In this document: positions 1-8,600 of the stretch, piece by piece
Numbering within the stretch: the stretch's first letter is position 1
Layout: the number at the start of each line of letters is the position of its first letter
Source of the DNA: Halarchaeum acidiphilum MH1-52-1
GTDB lineage: Archaea > Halobacteriota > Halobacteria > Halobacteriales > Halobacteriaceae
DNA: 49,218 bases
Assembly (NCBI RefSeq): GCF_000474235.1
Contig: NZ_BATA01000011.1
Span: forward strand, 1-49,218
Direction of reading: 5' to 3'
Made by a program: the position numbers and the translations under genes
The notes under the pieces: generated by a model
Seen by the model: the letters and a program-made list of their open reading frames with translations, nothing else
What the model was told of the DNA's origin: nothing
The model's database searches: none

Positions 1-133
1 AGTAGGGTAGGGTAGTTCACTTGAACGAACGACGACGCTCGCGTCCGGGGACCGAGTGGTTCGGAGAACGCGGAAGTGACCAGTTCTCTCACCGCAGGCG
101 AGGCGTGAGCGCTATCAGCGGGCAGTTACCGCG

Positions 134-346
134 TCAGCCGACGAGCAGGAGGGCGAAGACGCCGACCGCGATCGCGGCGCCGAGGAGGAAGAAGACGACG
201 TTCTCCGCGCTCGGCGATCCGCGCTCGACGGGCTGATCGGGCGTCTCACGGACGACGCCGTCCTCGCCGACCTCGTCGACGCCGAAGCGCCACTCGCCGT
301 CGTCGTCCCCGCTCGCACGACCGCCGTCCGTGCGGGTGTCGGCCAT
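134..346 (-). CDS. small single-pass membrane protein, haloarchaeal, function unknown
   Basis: A 70-aa protein with an acidic soluble N-terminal part (about residues 1-48) and one C-terminal hydrophobic helix (about 49-70), so it is probably tail-anchored in the cell membrane. Its ATG shares one base with the pyruvate kinase stop (TAATG), so it is translationally coupled to pyk and very likely in the same transcript. I recognise no catalytic motif. The coupling suggests co-expression with pyk but does not reveal a function. The overlapping reading frame on the other strand is a shadow. Confidence 0.75.
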   Translation of the reverse strand: MADTRTDGGRASGDDDGEWRFGVDEVGEDGVVRETPDQPVERGSPSAENVVFFLLGAAIAVGVFALLLVG

Positions 347-2103
347 TACCGCTCGGCCTCGCCGTCGCTGATGCGACCGGCGTAGACGACGCCGCGCTCG
401 CCGTCGATGGTGACGACTTCCCCGTTCGGGACGTCGTCGCTGAGCGCCGCGCTCCCGACCATCGGGAGGCCGAGTTCGCGTGCGACCATGGCCGCGTAGC
501 CCGTCAGCCCGGTGTCGGCGCTGACGATCCCCGCGAGCGTCTCGAGATCGCCGTCGAACTCGCCGTCGAACTCGGAGGGGAGCACGGCGATGGCGCCCTC
601 GGGGACGTCCGAGAGGTCGCCGTCCGCGATGCGGTGGACCGGCCCGCTCACGCGCCCGCCGACGACGGAGCGGCCCGTCGCGACCGTCTCCGCGGCGACG
701 TGGACCTTCAGCGTGTTCGTCGTGTCCGTCCCCTCGAGTTCGGTCATCATCCCGGAGATGACGACGACGGTGTCGCCCGAGTCGACGATCCCGGCGTCGA
801 TGGCGGCGGAGACCGCGTTCTCGATGACCGCCGAGGCCCCGCCGGTCGTGTAGTCGGCGTACTGCGGCGCGACGCCGCAGGAGAGCGCGAGCTGACGGCG
901 GACGTCGTCGTTCGGCGTCGTGGCGACGACGGGCACCGCGGGGCGGAACTTCGCGGCCTTCCGCGCGGTGTAGCCGGATTCGGAGGCGACGACGACCGCA
1001 GTGGCGTCCACGTCGCGCGCGAGGTAGCGCGCGGAGCGCGCGAGCGCGTCCGTCCGCGAGTCGCCTGCCTTCGGGACGCGCTGCTCGCGCAGCTCCTCGT
1101 ACTCATCGCTCGTCTCCGCCTCGCGGACGATGCGATCCATCGTCTCGACGACGCGCGCGGGGTCGTCGCCGACCGCGGTCTCCGCGGAGAGCATCACGCC
1201 GTCCGTCCCGTCGAGGACGGCGTTCGCGACGTCGCTCGCCTCCGCGCGCGTCGGCCGCCGCGAGTGGACCATCGAGTCCAGCATCTCCGTCGCCGTGATG
1301 ACGGGCGAGCCGGCGTCGCGACACTTGCGGATGATGCGCTTTTGGGTCACCGGCACCTCCTCCATCGGGCACTCGACGCCGAGGTCGCCGCGCGCGACCA
1401 TCACGCCGTAGGCGGCCTCGATGATCTCGTCGAGGTTCTCCACCGCGCCCGCGCGCTCGATCTTCGCGATGATCGGGATGTCCGCGCCGAACTCCTCCAG
1501 CGTCGAGGAGATCTCGTAGACGTCGTCGGCGCTCCGGACGAACGACGCCGCGACGAAGTCCGCGCTCTCCTCCGCGGCGAGCTTTAGGTCCCGTCGGTCC
1601 TTCTCCGTCACGACGTCGAGATCGAGTTCGACGCCGGGGACGTTCACGCCCTTGCGCGAGCCGAGTTCGCCGCCGCTGACGACGTGCGCCGTGATGACGC
1701 CGTCCTCGACGTCCTCGACGCGCGTCTCGATGCGACCGTCGTCGAGCAGGATCGTGTCGCCCGGCTCGACCGCCGTGATGTCGTTCGAGAGACCGATGCG
1801 TTCGGGCGTCGCGTCATCGTCGTCGATGACGAACGCCACCGTCGTGTCCGTCTCGACGTGGATCGGCTCGTCGATCTCGGCCGTCCGGACCTCCGGGCCT
1901 TGCGTGTCGAGCATCACCGAGAGCGGTTCGGCCGTGGCCTCGTCGACCTTCCGGACGGTGTGGATCCGCTCGCGGCGGTCCTCGACCGATCCGTGGCTCG
2001 CGTTCAGCCGCGCGACAGTCATACCGGCGTCCGCGAGATCGCGGATCGTGCTCCGGCTGTCCGTCGCCGGACCGAGAGTGCAGATGATCTTCGCATTCCT
2101 CAT
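346..2103 (-). CDS. pyk: pyruvate kinase with C-terminal PEP-utilizer-like domain
   Basis: Converts phosphoenolpyruvate and ADP to pyruvate and ATP in glycolysis; cytosolic. The 585-aa protein starts with the conserved RNAKIICTLGPA strand. It carries the LDTQGPEVRT loop and the active-site segment IIAKIERAGAVENLDEII followed by MVARGDLGVE. The last 80-90 residues form a PEP-utilizer mobile-type domain, which explains the length above the usual 470-480. In that domain the expected TSHAA phosphohistidine motif reads TGYAA, so the His is missing. The frame is open upstream to 2430, but ATG 2103 fits the family N-terminus and sits about 27 nt after a TATA-like GGTAAAAGG (2128-2136, read on the minus strand). 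The short membrane ORF follows in the same operon. Confidence 0.95.
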   Translation of the reverse strand: MRNAKIICTLGPATDSRSTIRDLADAGMTVARLNASHGSVEDRRERIHTVRKVDEATAEPLSVMLDTQGPEVRTAEIDEPIHVETDTTVAFVIDDDDATPERIGLSNDITAVEPGDTILLDDGRIETRVEDVEDGVITAHVVSGGELGSRKGVNVPGVELDLDVVTEKDRRDLKLAAEESADFVAASFVRSADDVYEISSTLEEFGADIPIIAKIERAGAVENLDEIIEAAYGVMVARGDLGVECPMEEVPVTQKRIIRKCRDAGSPVITATEMLDSMVHSRRPTRAEASDVANAVLDGTDGVMLSAETAVGDDPARVVETMDRIVREAETSDEYEELREQRVPKAGDSRTDALARSARYLARDVDATAVVVASESGYTARKAAKFRPAVPVVATTPNDDVRRQLALSCGVAPQYADYTTGGASAVIENAVSAAIDAGIVDSGDTVVVISGMMTELEGTDTTNTLKVHVAAETVATGRSVVGGRVSGPVHRIADGDLSDVPEGAIAVLPSEFDGEFDGDLETLAGIVSADTGLTGYAAMVARELGLPMVGSAALSDDVPNGEVVTIDGERGVVYAGRISDGEAER

Positions 2104-2242
2104 GCCTCGCCGCTTCGCCCCCGGTGCGGTAAAAGGTCCGGGGTTACTATCGACCGAGTTCTCGTTTCCGGACCGTCGCGCGCCCCCGCCGACGTCCCGT
2201 CTCGCCGTCACGCTCTTCTCCGAGCATCGCCTCCGATCGGCT

Positions 2243-2839
2243 ATGGAACGAGACGGGACGCGCGGCGTCGTGCTCGCGCTCGCCCTCGCGGTGGCGCTCG
2301 TCGGCACGCCAGTCGCGGGCGCGACGGCTACGACCGCCGCGACGCCCGCCGTCGCATCGACCGCGCCGGCCGCATCCGCCGCGACGCCCGCCGTCGCATC
2401 GACCGCGCCGGCCGCATCCGCCGCGAACACGAGTGCAGACGTCTGCGCAGTCGAGGACGCGGATACCGCCGACGTGCACGCGTTCGTCGACGGCTACGAC
2501 GCGAGCGTCGACCGACTCCCCGGCGTGCTCCGCGATCGGCTCGCCGACGAGCGCGTCGCCGTGGACGTACACGGTCTCGATCGGAACTACACGCTCGTCA
2601 CGAACGACACCGCGCAGGTGACGCGGATCGAGAACGGGACGGACGATCCGACGCTCCGCGTGACGACGAACGCGAGCGTCCTCTGTAACGCGACCGCGAG
2701 CGACGACCCCGCGGGCAGCCTCCTCGACGCCTACGACCGCGGCGCGGTCGAGATATCGGGCGTCGGAACGGTGCGGAGCGCCGCCGTCGCGGTCGGGGAA
2801 GCGGCCTACGGGGCCGGACGCGCGCTCGGCATCTGGTGA
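2243..2839 (+). CDS. secreted protein with possible SCP2-like domain
   Basis: A 198-aa protein with an N-terminal hydrophobic signal segment (about residues 9-27) followed by an Ala/Thr/Pro linker that contains a 14-aa tandem duplication. The C-terminal 130 residues show the pattern D-P-T-L-R-V-T, then a D-P-A-x-x-x-x-D-A-Y segment, then G-A-V-E-I-S-G. That order resembles the SCP2 sterol-carrier fold, but the match is my inference from motif order and is not certain. Several N-x-T/S sequons (NYT, NDT, NGT, NAS, NAT) are compatible with a glycosylated extracellular protein. It is divergent from pyk, and its stop lies 3 nt from the egsA stop. Confidence 0.7.
   Translation: MERDGTRGVVLALALAVALVGTPVAGATATTAATPAVASTAPAASAATPAVASTAPAASAANTSADVCAVEDADTADVHAFVDGYDASVDRLPGVLRDRLADERVAVDVHGLDRNYTLVTNDTAQVTRIENGTDDPTLRVTTNASVLCNATASDDPAGSLLDAYDRGAVEISGVGTVRSAAVAVGEAAYGAGRALGIW
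2336..2419 (+). repeat. 42-bp perfect tandem duplication inside the secreted-protein gene
   Basis: Two exact 42-bp units (2336-2377 and 2378-2419), followed by the first bases of a third, encode two copies of a 14-residue Ala/Thr/Pro/Ser segment directly after the signal peptide. The period is a multiple of three, so the frame is kept. Confidence 0.9.
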
Positions 2840-2842
2840 GGG

Positions 2843-3901
2843 TCAGACGACGCCGGTCTTCGTGACGGCCTCGCGCGCCGCCGCCTCGCTGATGCCGTTC
2901 CCGAGGATGGTGTAGCGATCCCGGATCTCGTGCGCGCTCGTCAACGCGTCCAATAGGACGTCGTCGTCGATCCCGAGTCCCGCCGCGGTCGTCGGGGCGT
3001 CGATGGCGTCGAGGGCGTCGCGGACGGCGCGCCAGTCGCCGCGCTCGCCGCTGTGGAGGTACTCGGTGACGATGGCGGCGACGCCGACCTGATGGCCGTG
3101 AAGCGCCTCGCCGGGCGCGATCCGGTCGAGCTGGTGGCTCACGAGGTGCTCGGCGCCCGACGCCGGACGCGAGGAGCCCGCGATGCTCATCGCGACGCCC
3201 GAGGAGACGAGGGCCTTCACGACCATCCACGCGGCCTCCTCCAGCCCCGGCCGAATGCTGTCCGCGCTCTCCACGAGCAGTTCTGCGGTCATCTCCGCGA
3301 GCGCCGCCGCGTACTCACTGTATTCGACGTTCTTCAGTCTGTTCGCGAGCCGCCAGTCCTTCACCGCGGTGTAGTTCGAGATGATGTCCGCACAGCCCGC
3401 GGTCGTGAGTTCCCACGGCGCGTCCGCGAGCACGCCCGTGTCCGCGACGACGGCGACCGGCGGGTCCGCCGCGACGGAGTGGCGCGTGTCGCCCTCCGGG
3501 ACGGAGCCGCGCCCCGAGACGATGCCGTCGTGGCTCGCCGCCGTCGGGACGGAGACGAAGCCGAGGTCGCAGTCGTCGCTCGCCATCTTCGCGATGTCGA
3601 TGGCCTTCCCGCCCCCGACGCCGATCAGGTACGCCGCGTCCGCCGTTTCGGCGGCGTCGATGACGCGTGTGACCGCGTCGAAGCTCGCGGTGTCGACTTC
3701 GACGAGCGCCGGATCCGTACCGGCCGCCTCGTACTGCGCGACGATGTCCGCCGCCGCCACCTCGTTCGGCGTCGGGCTGGTGACGACGAGCGGCCGCCCG
3801 CGGAGGTGCGTGTCCGCGACGACCTCCCGGACCGACCCGAGGACGTCGTGCCCGACGACCACGTTCCGCGGGAGCTTGATCCACGACGTTTTGGTGAACA
3901 T
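2843..3901 (-). CDS. egsA: sn-glycerol-1-phosphate dehydrogenase [NAD(P)+]
   Basis: Reduces dihydroxyacetone phosphate to sn-glycerol-1-phosphate, the stereospecific backbone of archaeal membrane lipids; cytosolic, Zn-dependent. The 352-aa length is normal. The cofactor loop GVGGGK is at residues 94-99 and is followed by AIDIAK. Likely zinc ligands are D172 (GCADIISNY), H252 (GAEHLVSH) and H268 (GEALHGH). ATG 3901 lies about 27 nt after a weak TATA-like GCTTTGTCG on the minus strand. The neighbouring genes are not lipid genes, which is common for egsA. Confidence 0.95.
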   Translation of the reverse strand: MFTKTSWIKLPRNVVVGHDVLGSVREVVADTHLRGRPLVVTSPTPNEVAAADIVAQYEAAGTDPALVEVDTASFDAVTRVIDAAETADAAYLIGVGGGKAIDIAKMASDDCDLGFVSVPTAASHDGIVSGRGSVPEGDTRHSVAADPPVAVVADTGVLADAPWELTTAGCADIISNYTAVKDWRLANRLKNVEYSEYAAALAEMTAELLVESADSIRPGLEEAAWMVVKALVSSGVAMSIAGSSRPASGAEHLVSHQLDRIAPGEALHGHQVGVAAIVTEYLHSGERGDWRAVRDALDAIDAPTTAAGLGIDDDVLLDALTSAHEIRDRYTILGNGISEAAAREAVTKTGVV

Positions 3902-3946
3902 ATCGGCCCGTCGGTGGCCCGCGACAAAGCGGTTGTCCTCTCCGCT

Positions 3947-4936
3947 TCAGATCGTATCGAGGACGTCGAGCACCGTCTCCTCGGCCGCACGATCGGGGCC
4001 GCACTCGATTCCCGTGCGGTCGCTCTCGCGGTGATCGGCGGCCGTCCGCGCCATCGCCTCCGCGACCGGCGTCGACTCCCAGCCGAGTCCCGCGAGCGCG
4101 TGCGTGTCGAGCAGGTGCGGCGCCGGCCGGTAGAGCGGGAACGAACCGAGTTCGAGACCGACCGTCGAGAGCTCCCGGTCGCTCGCGTGCACCAACTCGA
4201 CGTCGGTGTCGAGGGCGTCCGCCGCCGCGCGCACCGTGTCCGCCAAGGTGAGCGCGTTCCGATCGCCGACGTTGTACGCCTCGCCCGGCGTCCCCTCCTC
4301 CGCGACGAGACGGAGCGCCGACGCGACGTCCTCGACGTAGACGCGCTGCCAGAGGTTCGTCCCGTCGCCCGGGACGACGACCCGGTCGTACTCGGCCACG
4401 CGGTGGAGCCAGTAGTCGAGGCGCTCCGTGTAGTCGTGCGGGCCGTAGACGACCGTCGGGCGCACCGCCATCGCGTTCACGCCCCGTTCGGCCGCGCGGA
4501 AGACCGCCCGATCGCCCTCGGCCTTCCGATTGCCGTACGTCGCCCCGGAATCGTCCGCCGCCTGATCGGCCGAACACGAGCGCAGCGGCGTCTCGCCCTC
4601 GCGCTTCGGGATCTCGTCGACCGCGTACGACGCCCCCGAGGAGACGTAGACGTACGCCCCGACGTCCGCGAAGATCTCCGTCGCCTTCCGCACGTCCCGC
4701 GGATGGTAGGCCACGCAGTCGATCACGACGTCCGGCTCGACCTCCCGCTTCGCCGTCAACAGCTCGCGGTCGTTCGTCCGGTCGCCCTCGTAGTGGTGAA
4801 CGCCGTCGCGGTCCGCGAAGGGGTTCTCGTGCTCCCCGCGGTTGAAGATCGTCACCCGGTAGTCGTGTTCCAAGAGTTCCTCGACCGCGTAGCGGCCGAT
4901 GAACCGCGTCCCGCCGACGACGAGCGCTTCGTGCAT
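3947..4936 (-). CDS. NAD-dependent epimerase/dehydratase family protein (SDR)
   Basis: A 329-aa extended-SDR protein with a Rossmann start of GGTRFIGRY (about residues 8-16), a VIDCVAYHP strand, a VSSGASY segment and an active-site-like YGNRKAEGD in which Tyr and Lys are in YxxxK spacing. The C-terminal part has VRPTVVYGPHDY and the YVEDVA motif typical of nucleotide-sugar epimerases and dehydratases. The substrate cannot be read from sequence. The frame is open to 5206, but ATG 4936 gives the canonical short N-terminus and lies about 27 nt from CCTTTTTGCG (4960-4969). It follows the lipoprotein gene on the same strand with its own promoter. Confidence 0.88.
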   Translation of the reverse strand: MHEALVVGGTRFIGRYAVEELLEHDYRVTIFNRGEHENPFADRDGVHHYEGDRTNDRELLTAKREVEPDVVIDCVAYHPRDVRKATEIFADVGAYVYVSSGASYAVDEIPKREGETPLRSCSADQAADDSGATYGNRKAEGDRAVFRAAERGVNAMAVRPTVVYGPHDYTERLDYWLHRVAEYDRVVVPGDGTNLWQRVYVEDVASALRLVAEEGTPGEAYNVGDRNALTLADTVRAAADALDTDVELVHASDRELSTVGLELGSFPLYRPAPHLLDTHALAGLGWESTPVAEAMARTAADHRESDRTGIECGPDRAAEETVLDVLDTI

Positions 4937-4977
4937 GGTGGCGAATCGCGCGGCACGCAAAAAGGAATGACGGGACG

Positions 4978-5547
4978 TCAGGCGACGCGGAACCGCGCGA
5001 CGTACGCCGTCCACTCGCCGGCCGCCTGCGCGACGACGCTGAACGCGTACGTCCCCGCATCGAGGGCGAGCGGACCGTACGCCACCGTGCCGCCCGCGGC
5101 CGTGGGCTCCGTTTCCGTTCCGACGCCCAGCACCCACGCCTGGGCGTCGCCAGGCGCGACCTCGCGCCACGGCTCGATCGTCGCGTCCGGCGCGACGCGC
5201 GCCCACCCGTCAGTCGTCTCGCGGTGGACCGCCCAGCCGTAGGGGTTCAGCCCGAGCGTCGTCTCGCCGCCGTTCGACAGCGTGAACCGGAGCGTCCCGG
5301 GCGACTCGACGGTCGTCGCCGACGGCCGAAGGACGACCGGCGCGTCGGCGGCCGCGCTCGCGGCACAGACCGTCCGGTCGGCGTCGTGAAGCGGCGGACA
5401 CCCCTCGAACGGCGCGTCGGTCGACGGACCGTCGGTGCCGCCGGTCGTCGTACTGTCACCGGTCCCCGTCCCGTTCGTGCAACCGGTGAGCGCGACGCTC
5501 GCGGTAGTGGCGATCGCGCCGCACACCCGCCGTCGTGAGAGACGCAT
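4978..5547 (-). CDS. Tat-type lipoprotein, Ig-like fold likely, function unknown
   Basis: A 189-aa protein with a twin-arginine-like N-terminus (SRRRVCG), a hydrophobic segment and a lipobox LTGC with Cys23, followed by a Gly/Thr/Ser linker. It is therefore probably lipid-anchored on the outer face, as is usual for haloarchaeal lipoproteins. The mature part has a TLRFTLSNGGETTLGLNPYGW segment and a C-terminal AGTYAFSV strand, suggesting a beta-sandwich. No catalytic residues were recognised. The TATA-like GCTTTTCACG (5570-5579) puts transcription start at the ATG. Confidence 0.8.
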   Translation of the reverse strand: MRLSRRRVCGAIATTASVALTGCTNGTGTGDSTTTGGTDGPSTDAPFEGCPPLHDADRTVCAASAAADAPVVLRPSATTVESPGTLRFTLSNGGETTLGLNPYGWAVHRETTDGWARVAPDATIEPWREVAPGDAQAWVLGVGTETEPTAAGGTVAYGPLALDAGTYAFSVVAQAAGEWTAYVARFRVA

Positions 5548-5610
5548 GTCGGCGACGACGGCGGGGGCGTGAAAAGCCGTTTCGGGCGGTGAAACGCGCG
5601 TTTCAGCCGA

Positions 5611-8600
5611 TCAGTCCGCCCGGCCGGTCGCCTCCGGCTCGCCCGCGGCGGGCGCCGGGAGGGACTTGCGGGCGTCGTTCTCCGGGCGCTCCGCGATGGC
5701 CTCCGCGTAGGCGTCCGGCATGACCTTCACGAAGTCGCTTCGAGCGGTCTCCCACGTCTGGAGGAGTTCGGCCGCACGCGCGGAGTCCGTGTAGGTCTCG
5801 TGGTTCTCGACGAGTCGGCGGAGCATCGCCTCGTCCTGATCCGTGAGGTCGTCCTCGAGCGAGACCATGCCGGGGTTCGCCTTCTCGGCGAGTTCGCCGT
5901 CGGGATCGTAGACGTACGCGACGCCCCCGCTCATCCCGGCCGCGAAGTTCCGCCCGACGTCGCCGAGCACCGCGACGACGCCGCCGGTCATGTACTCGCA
6001 GCCGTGGTCGCCGACGCCCTCGACGACCGCCTTCGCGCCCGAGTTCCGGACGCCGAAGCGCTCGCCGGCGACGCCGTTGACGTAGAGTTCACCGTCCGTC
6101 GCACCGTAGAGCGCGACGTTCCCGATGAGCGTGTTCGTCGCGGGGTCGAACGGCGCCTCGTTCGGCGTGTTCACGACGATCTTCCCGCCGGAGAGACCCT
6201 TGCCGACGTAGTCGTTCGCCGCGCCCGTGAGGTCGAGCGTCACGCCCTGCGCGAGCCACGCGCCGAAGGACTGTCCGGCGGTCCCCTCCAAGTCGATCGA
6301 GACGGTGTCGTTCGGGAGACCGTCGCCGCCGTGCGCCGACGAGACGGCGTTCGAGAGGACGCCGCCCACGGTGCGATCGACGTTCGTCACGTCCGTCGCG
6401 AGGTGGACGGACTCGCCGGCCTCGACCGCGTCGCCGATCTCGTCGAGGACGTCCCAGTCGAAGTGCTCGTCGTGATCGGTGTCCTGCGCGCGCGTCCGGT
6501 ACCGGTCGTCGTTGGGGACCGGGTCCGCGATGACGCGCGAGAGGTCGAGCGTGCGGGCCTTCGGGTGGTCGACCTCGCGCTGATCGAGCAGTTCGGTCCG
6601 CCCGATCATCTCGTCGAGTTCCGTGAAGCCGAGTTCCGCCATGATCTCGCGCAGCTCCTGCGCGACGAACATCATGAAGTTCACGACGTGCTCGGGCTGG
6701 CCAGGGAAGCGCTCGCGGAGCTTCTCGGACTGCGTCGCGATGCCGACCGGACAGGTGTTGGCGTGACACTGGCGTGCCATCACGCAGCCCGAGGTGACGA
6801 GGCTCCCCGTGCCGAACGCGAACTCCTCGGCGCCGAGGAGCGCGCCGATCGCGACGTCGCGGCCCGTCTTCAGGCCGCCATCAACGCGGAGCGTGACGCG
6901 CGATCGCAGGCCCGTCTCGCGGAGGAGCTGGTTCGCCTCGGCGAGACCGAGCTCCCACGGGAGACCGGCGTGCTTGATCGAGGTCTTCGGGGACGCGCCC
7001 GTCCCGCCGGCGTGCCCGGAGATGTGGATGCAGTCCGCCTTCGCCTTCGCGACGCCGGCCGCGATGGTGCCGATGCCCGCCTCGGAGACGAGCTTGACGT
7101 GCACGCGTGCGTCCGGGTTGCCCGAGCGCAGGTCGTAGATGAGCTGCTTGAGGTCCTCGATCGAGTAGATGTCGTGCTGCGGCGGCGGGCTGATGAGGCC
7201 GACGCCCGGCGTCGAACACCGGACGCCCGCGATCATCTCGTTGACCTTCGAGCCGGGGAGGTGGCCGCCCTCGCCGGGCTTCGAACCCTGCGCCATCTTA
7301 ATCTGGAGGTCCTCGGCCTCCGAGAGGTACTCGCTCGTGACGCCGAATCGCCCCGAGGCGACCTGCTTGATCTTGCACTCGCGCTCGGTGTTGAACCGCT
7401 CGGGCGGCTCGCCACCCTCGCCGGTGTTCGCCTTCGCGCCGATCGAGTTCATCGCCTTCGCGTTGTTCTCGTGGGCCTCCGGACTCAGGCTCCCGAGGCT
7501 CATCGCGGCCGTCGAGAACCGCTCGACGATCTCCTCGGCCGGTTCGACCTCCGAGAGGGGGACGGACTCGCGCTCGTCGCCGTCGAAGGCGAGGAGGCCG
7601 CGCAGCGTCTGGAGCTGCTTCGTCTGGTCGTCGATCAGCTCGGAGAACTCGCCGAACTGCTCGTAGTCGTCCGAGCGGACCGCGGCCTGCAGGGCGTTGA
7701 CCGTCTGGGGGTTCCACTGGTGGAACCGGCCGTTGGACGTGTTCGTGAACTCGCCCTGTCGTTCGAGATCGACGTCCCCGCTGCCGTACCCCTGCGCGTG
7801 GCGCTCGCGGAGGTCCTCCTCGATCTCCGCCAAGCCGATGCCGCTCGTCTTGTTCGTCGTGCCCTCGAAGTACTCATCGACGAGGTCGGTGTCGAGACCG
7901 ACGGCCTCGAAGATCTGCGCGCCCCGGTAGGACTCCACCGTGGAGATGCCCATCTTCGACATGACCTTCAGCAGGCCCTGTTCGAGCGCGTCGACGTACG
8001 TGTCGATGGCTTCGGCGTCGTCCATCCCGTCCGGGCCGGCGACGAGATCCGTCACCGTCTCCATCGCGAGGTAGGGGTTGACCGCGCCGGCGCCGTAGCC
8101 GACGAGCGTCGAGAGCTGATGGACGGTGCGCGGGTCGCCGGACTCCACGACGAGACCGGCGCGCGTGCGTAGCCCCTCGCGGACGAGGTGGTGATGGACC
8201 GCGCTCGTCGCGAGCAGGCTCGGGATCGCGAGCCGGTCACGCCCGACGTCGCGATCGGAGAGCACGACGATCTCCGCGCCGTCGCGGATGGCCGCCTCGA
8301 CCTCGGCGCGGACGTCCGCGACCGCGGTTTCGAGATCCGTCTCGGGATCGTACGTGATGTCGACGGTGACGGCCGGGACGTCGGCGTCGCGGACGCGCCC
8401 GAGGTCGTTGTCGGTGAGGACGGGGGAGTCGAGCACGACCTGATCGGCGTGCTCGGGCGTCTCGTCGAGGAGGTTGCGTTCTCGCCCGAGTCGGGTCTGC
8501 AACGAGGTGACGACGTCCTCGCGGATGTAGTCGATCGGCGGGTTCGTCACCTGCGCGAACATCTGCCGGAAGTAGCTGAACAGCGGGAGGTTGAACTTCG

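Noticed and set aside
1-133. TAGGG repeats at the window start that look telomere-like, and a small plus-strand ORF at 21-236
   Set aside because: Only three units, and haloarchaeal replicons are circular. The ORF overlaps the better membrane-protein gene on the other strand and has no promoter signal.
634-1587. Long open frames opposite pyk, gltB, proS and other large genes
   Set aside because: GC-rich DNA yields long antisense frames. They are Arg/Gly/Ala-rich, have no family motifs and mirror the codon pattern of the real genes.
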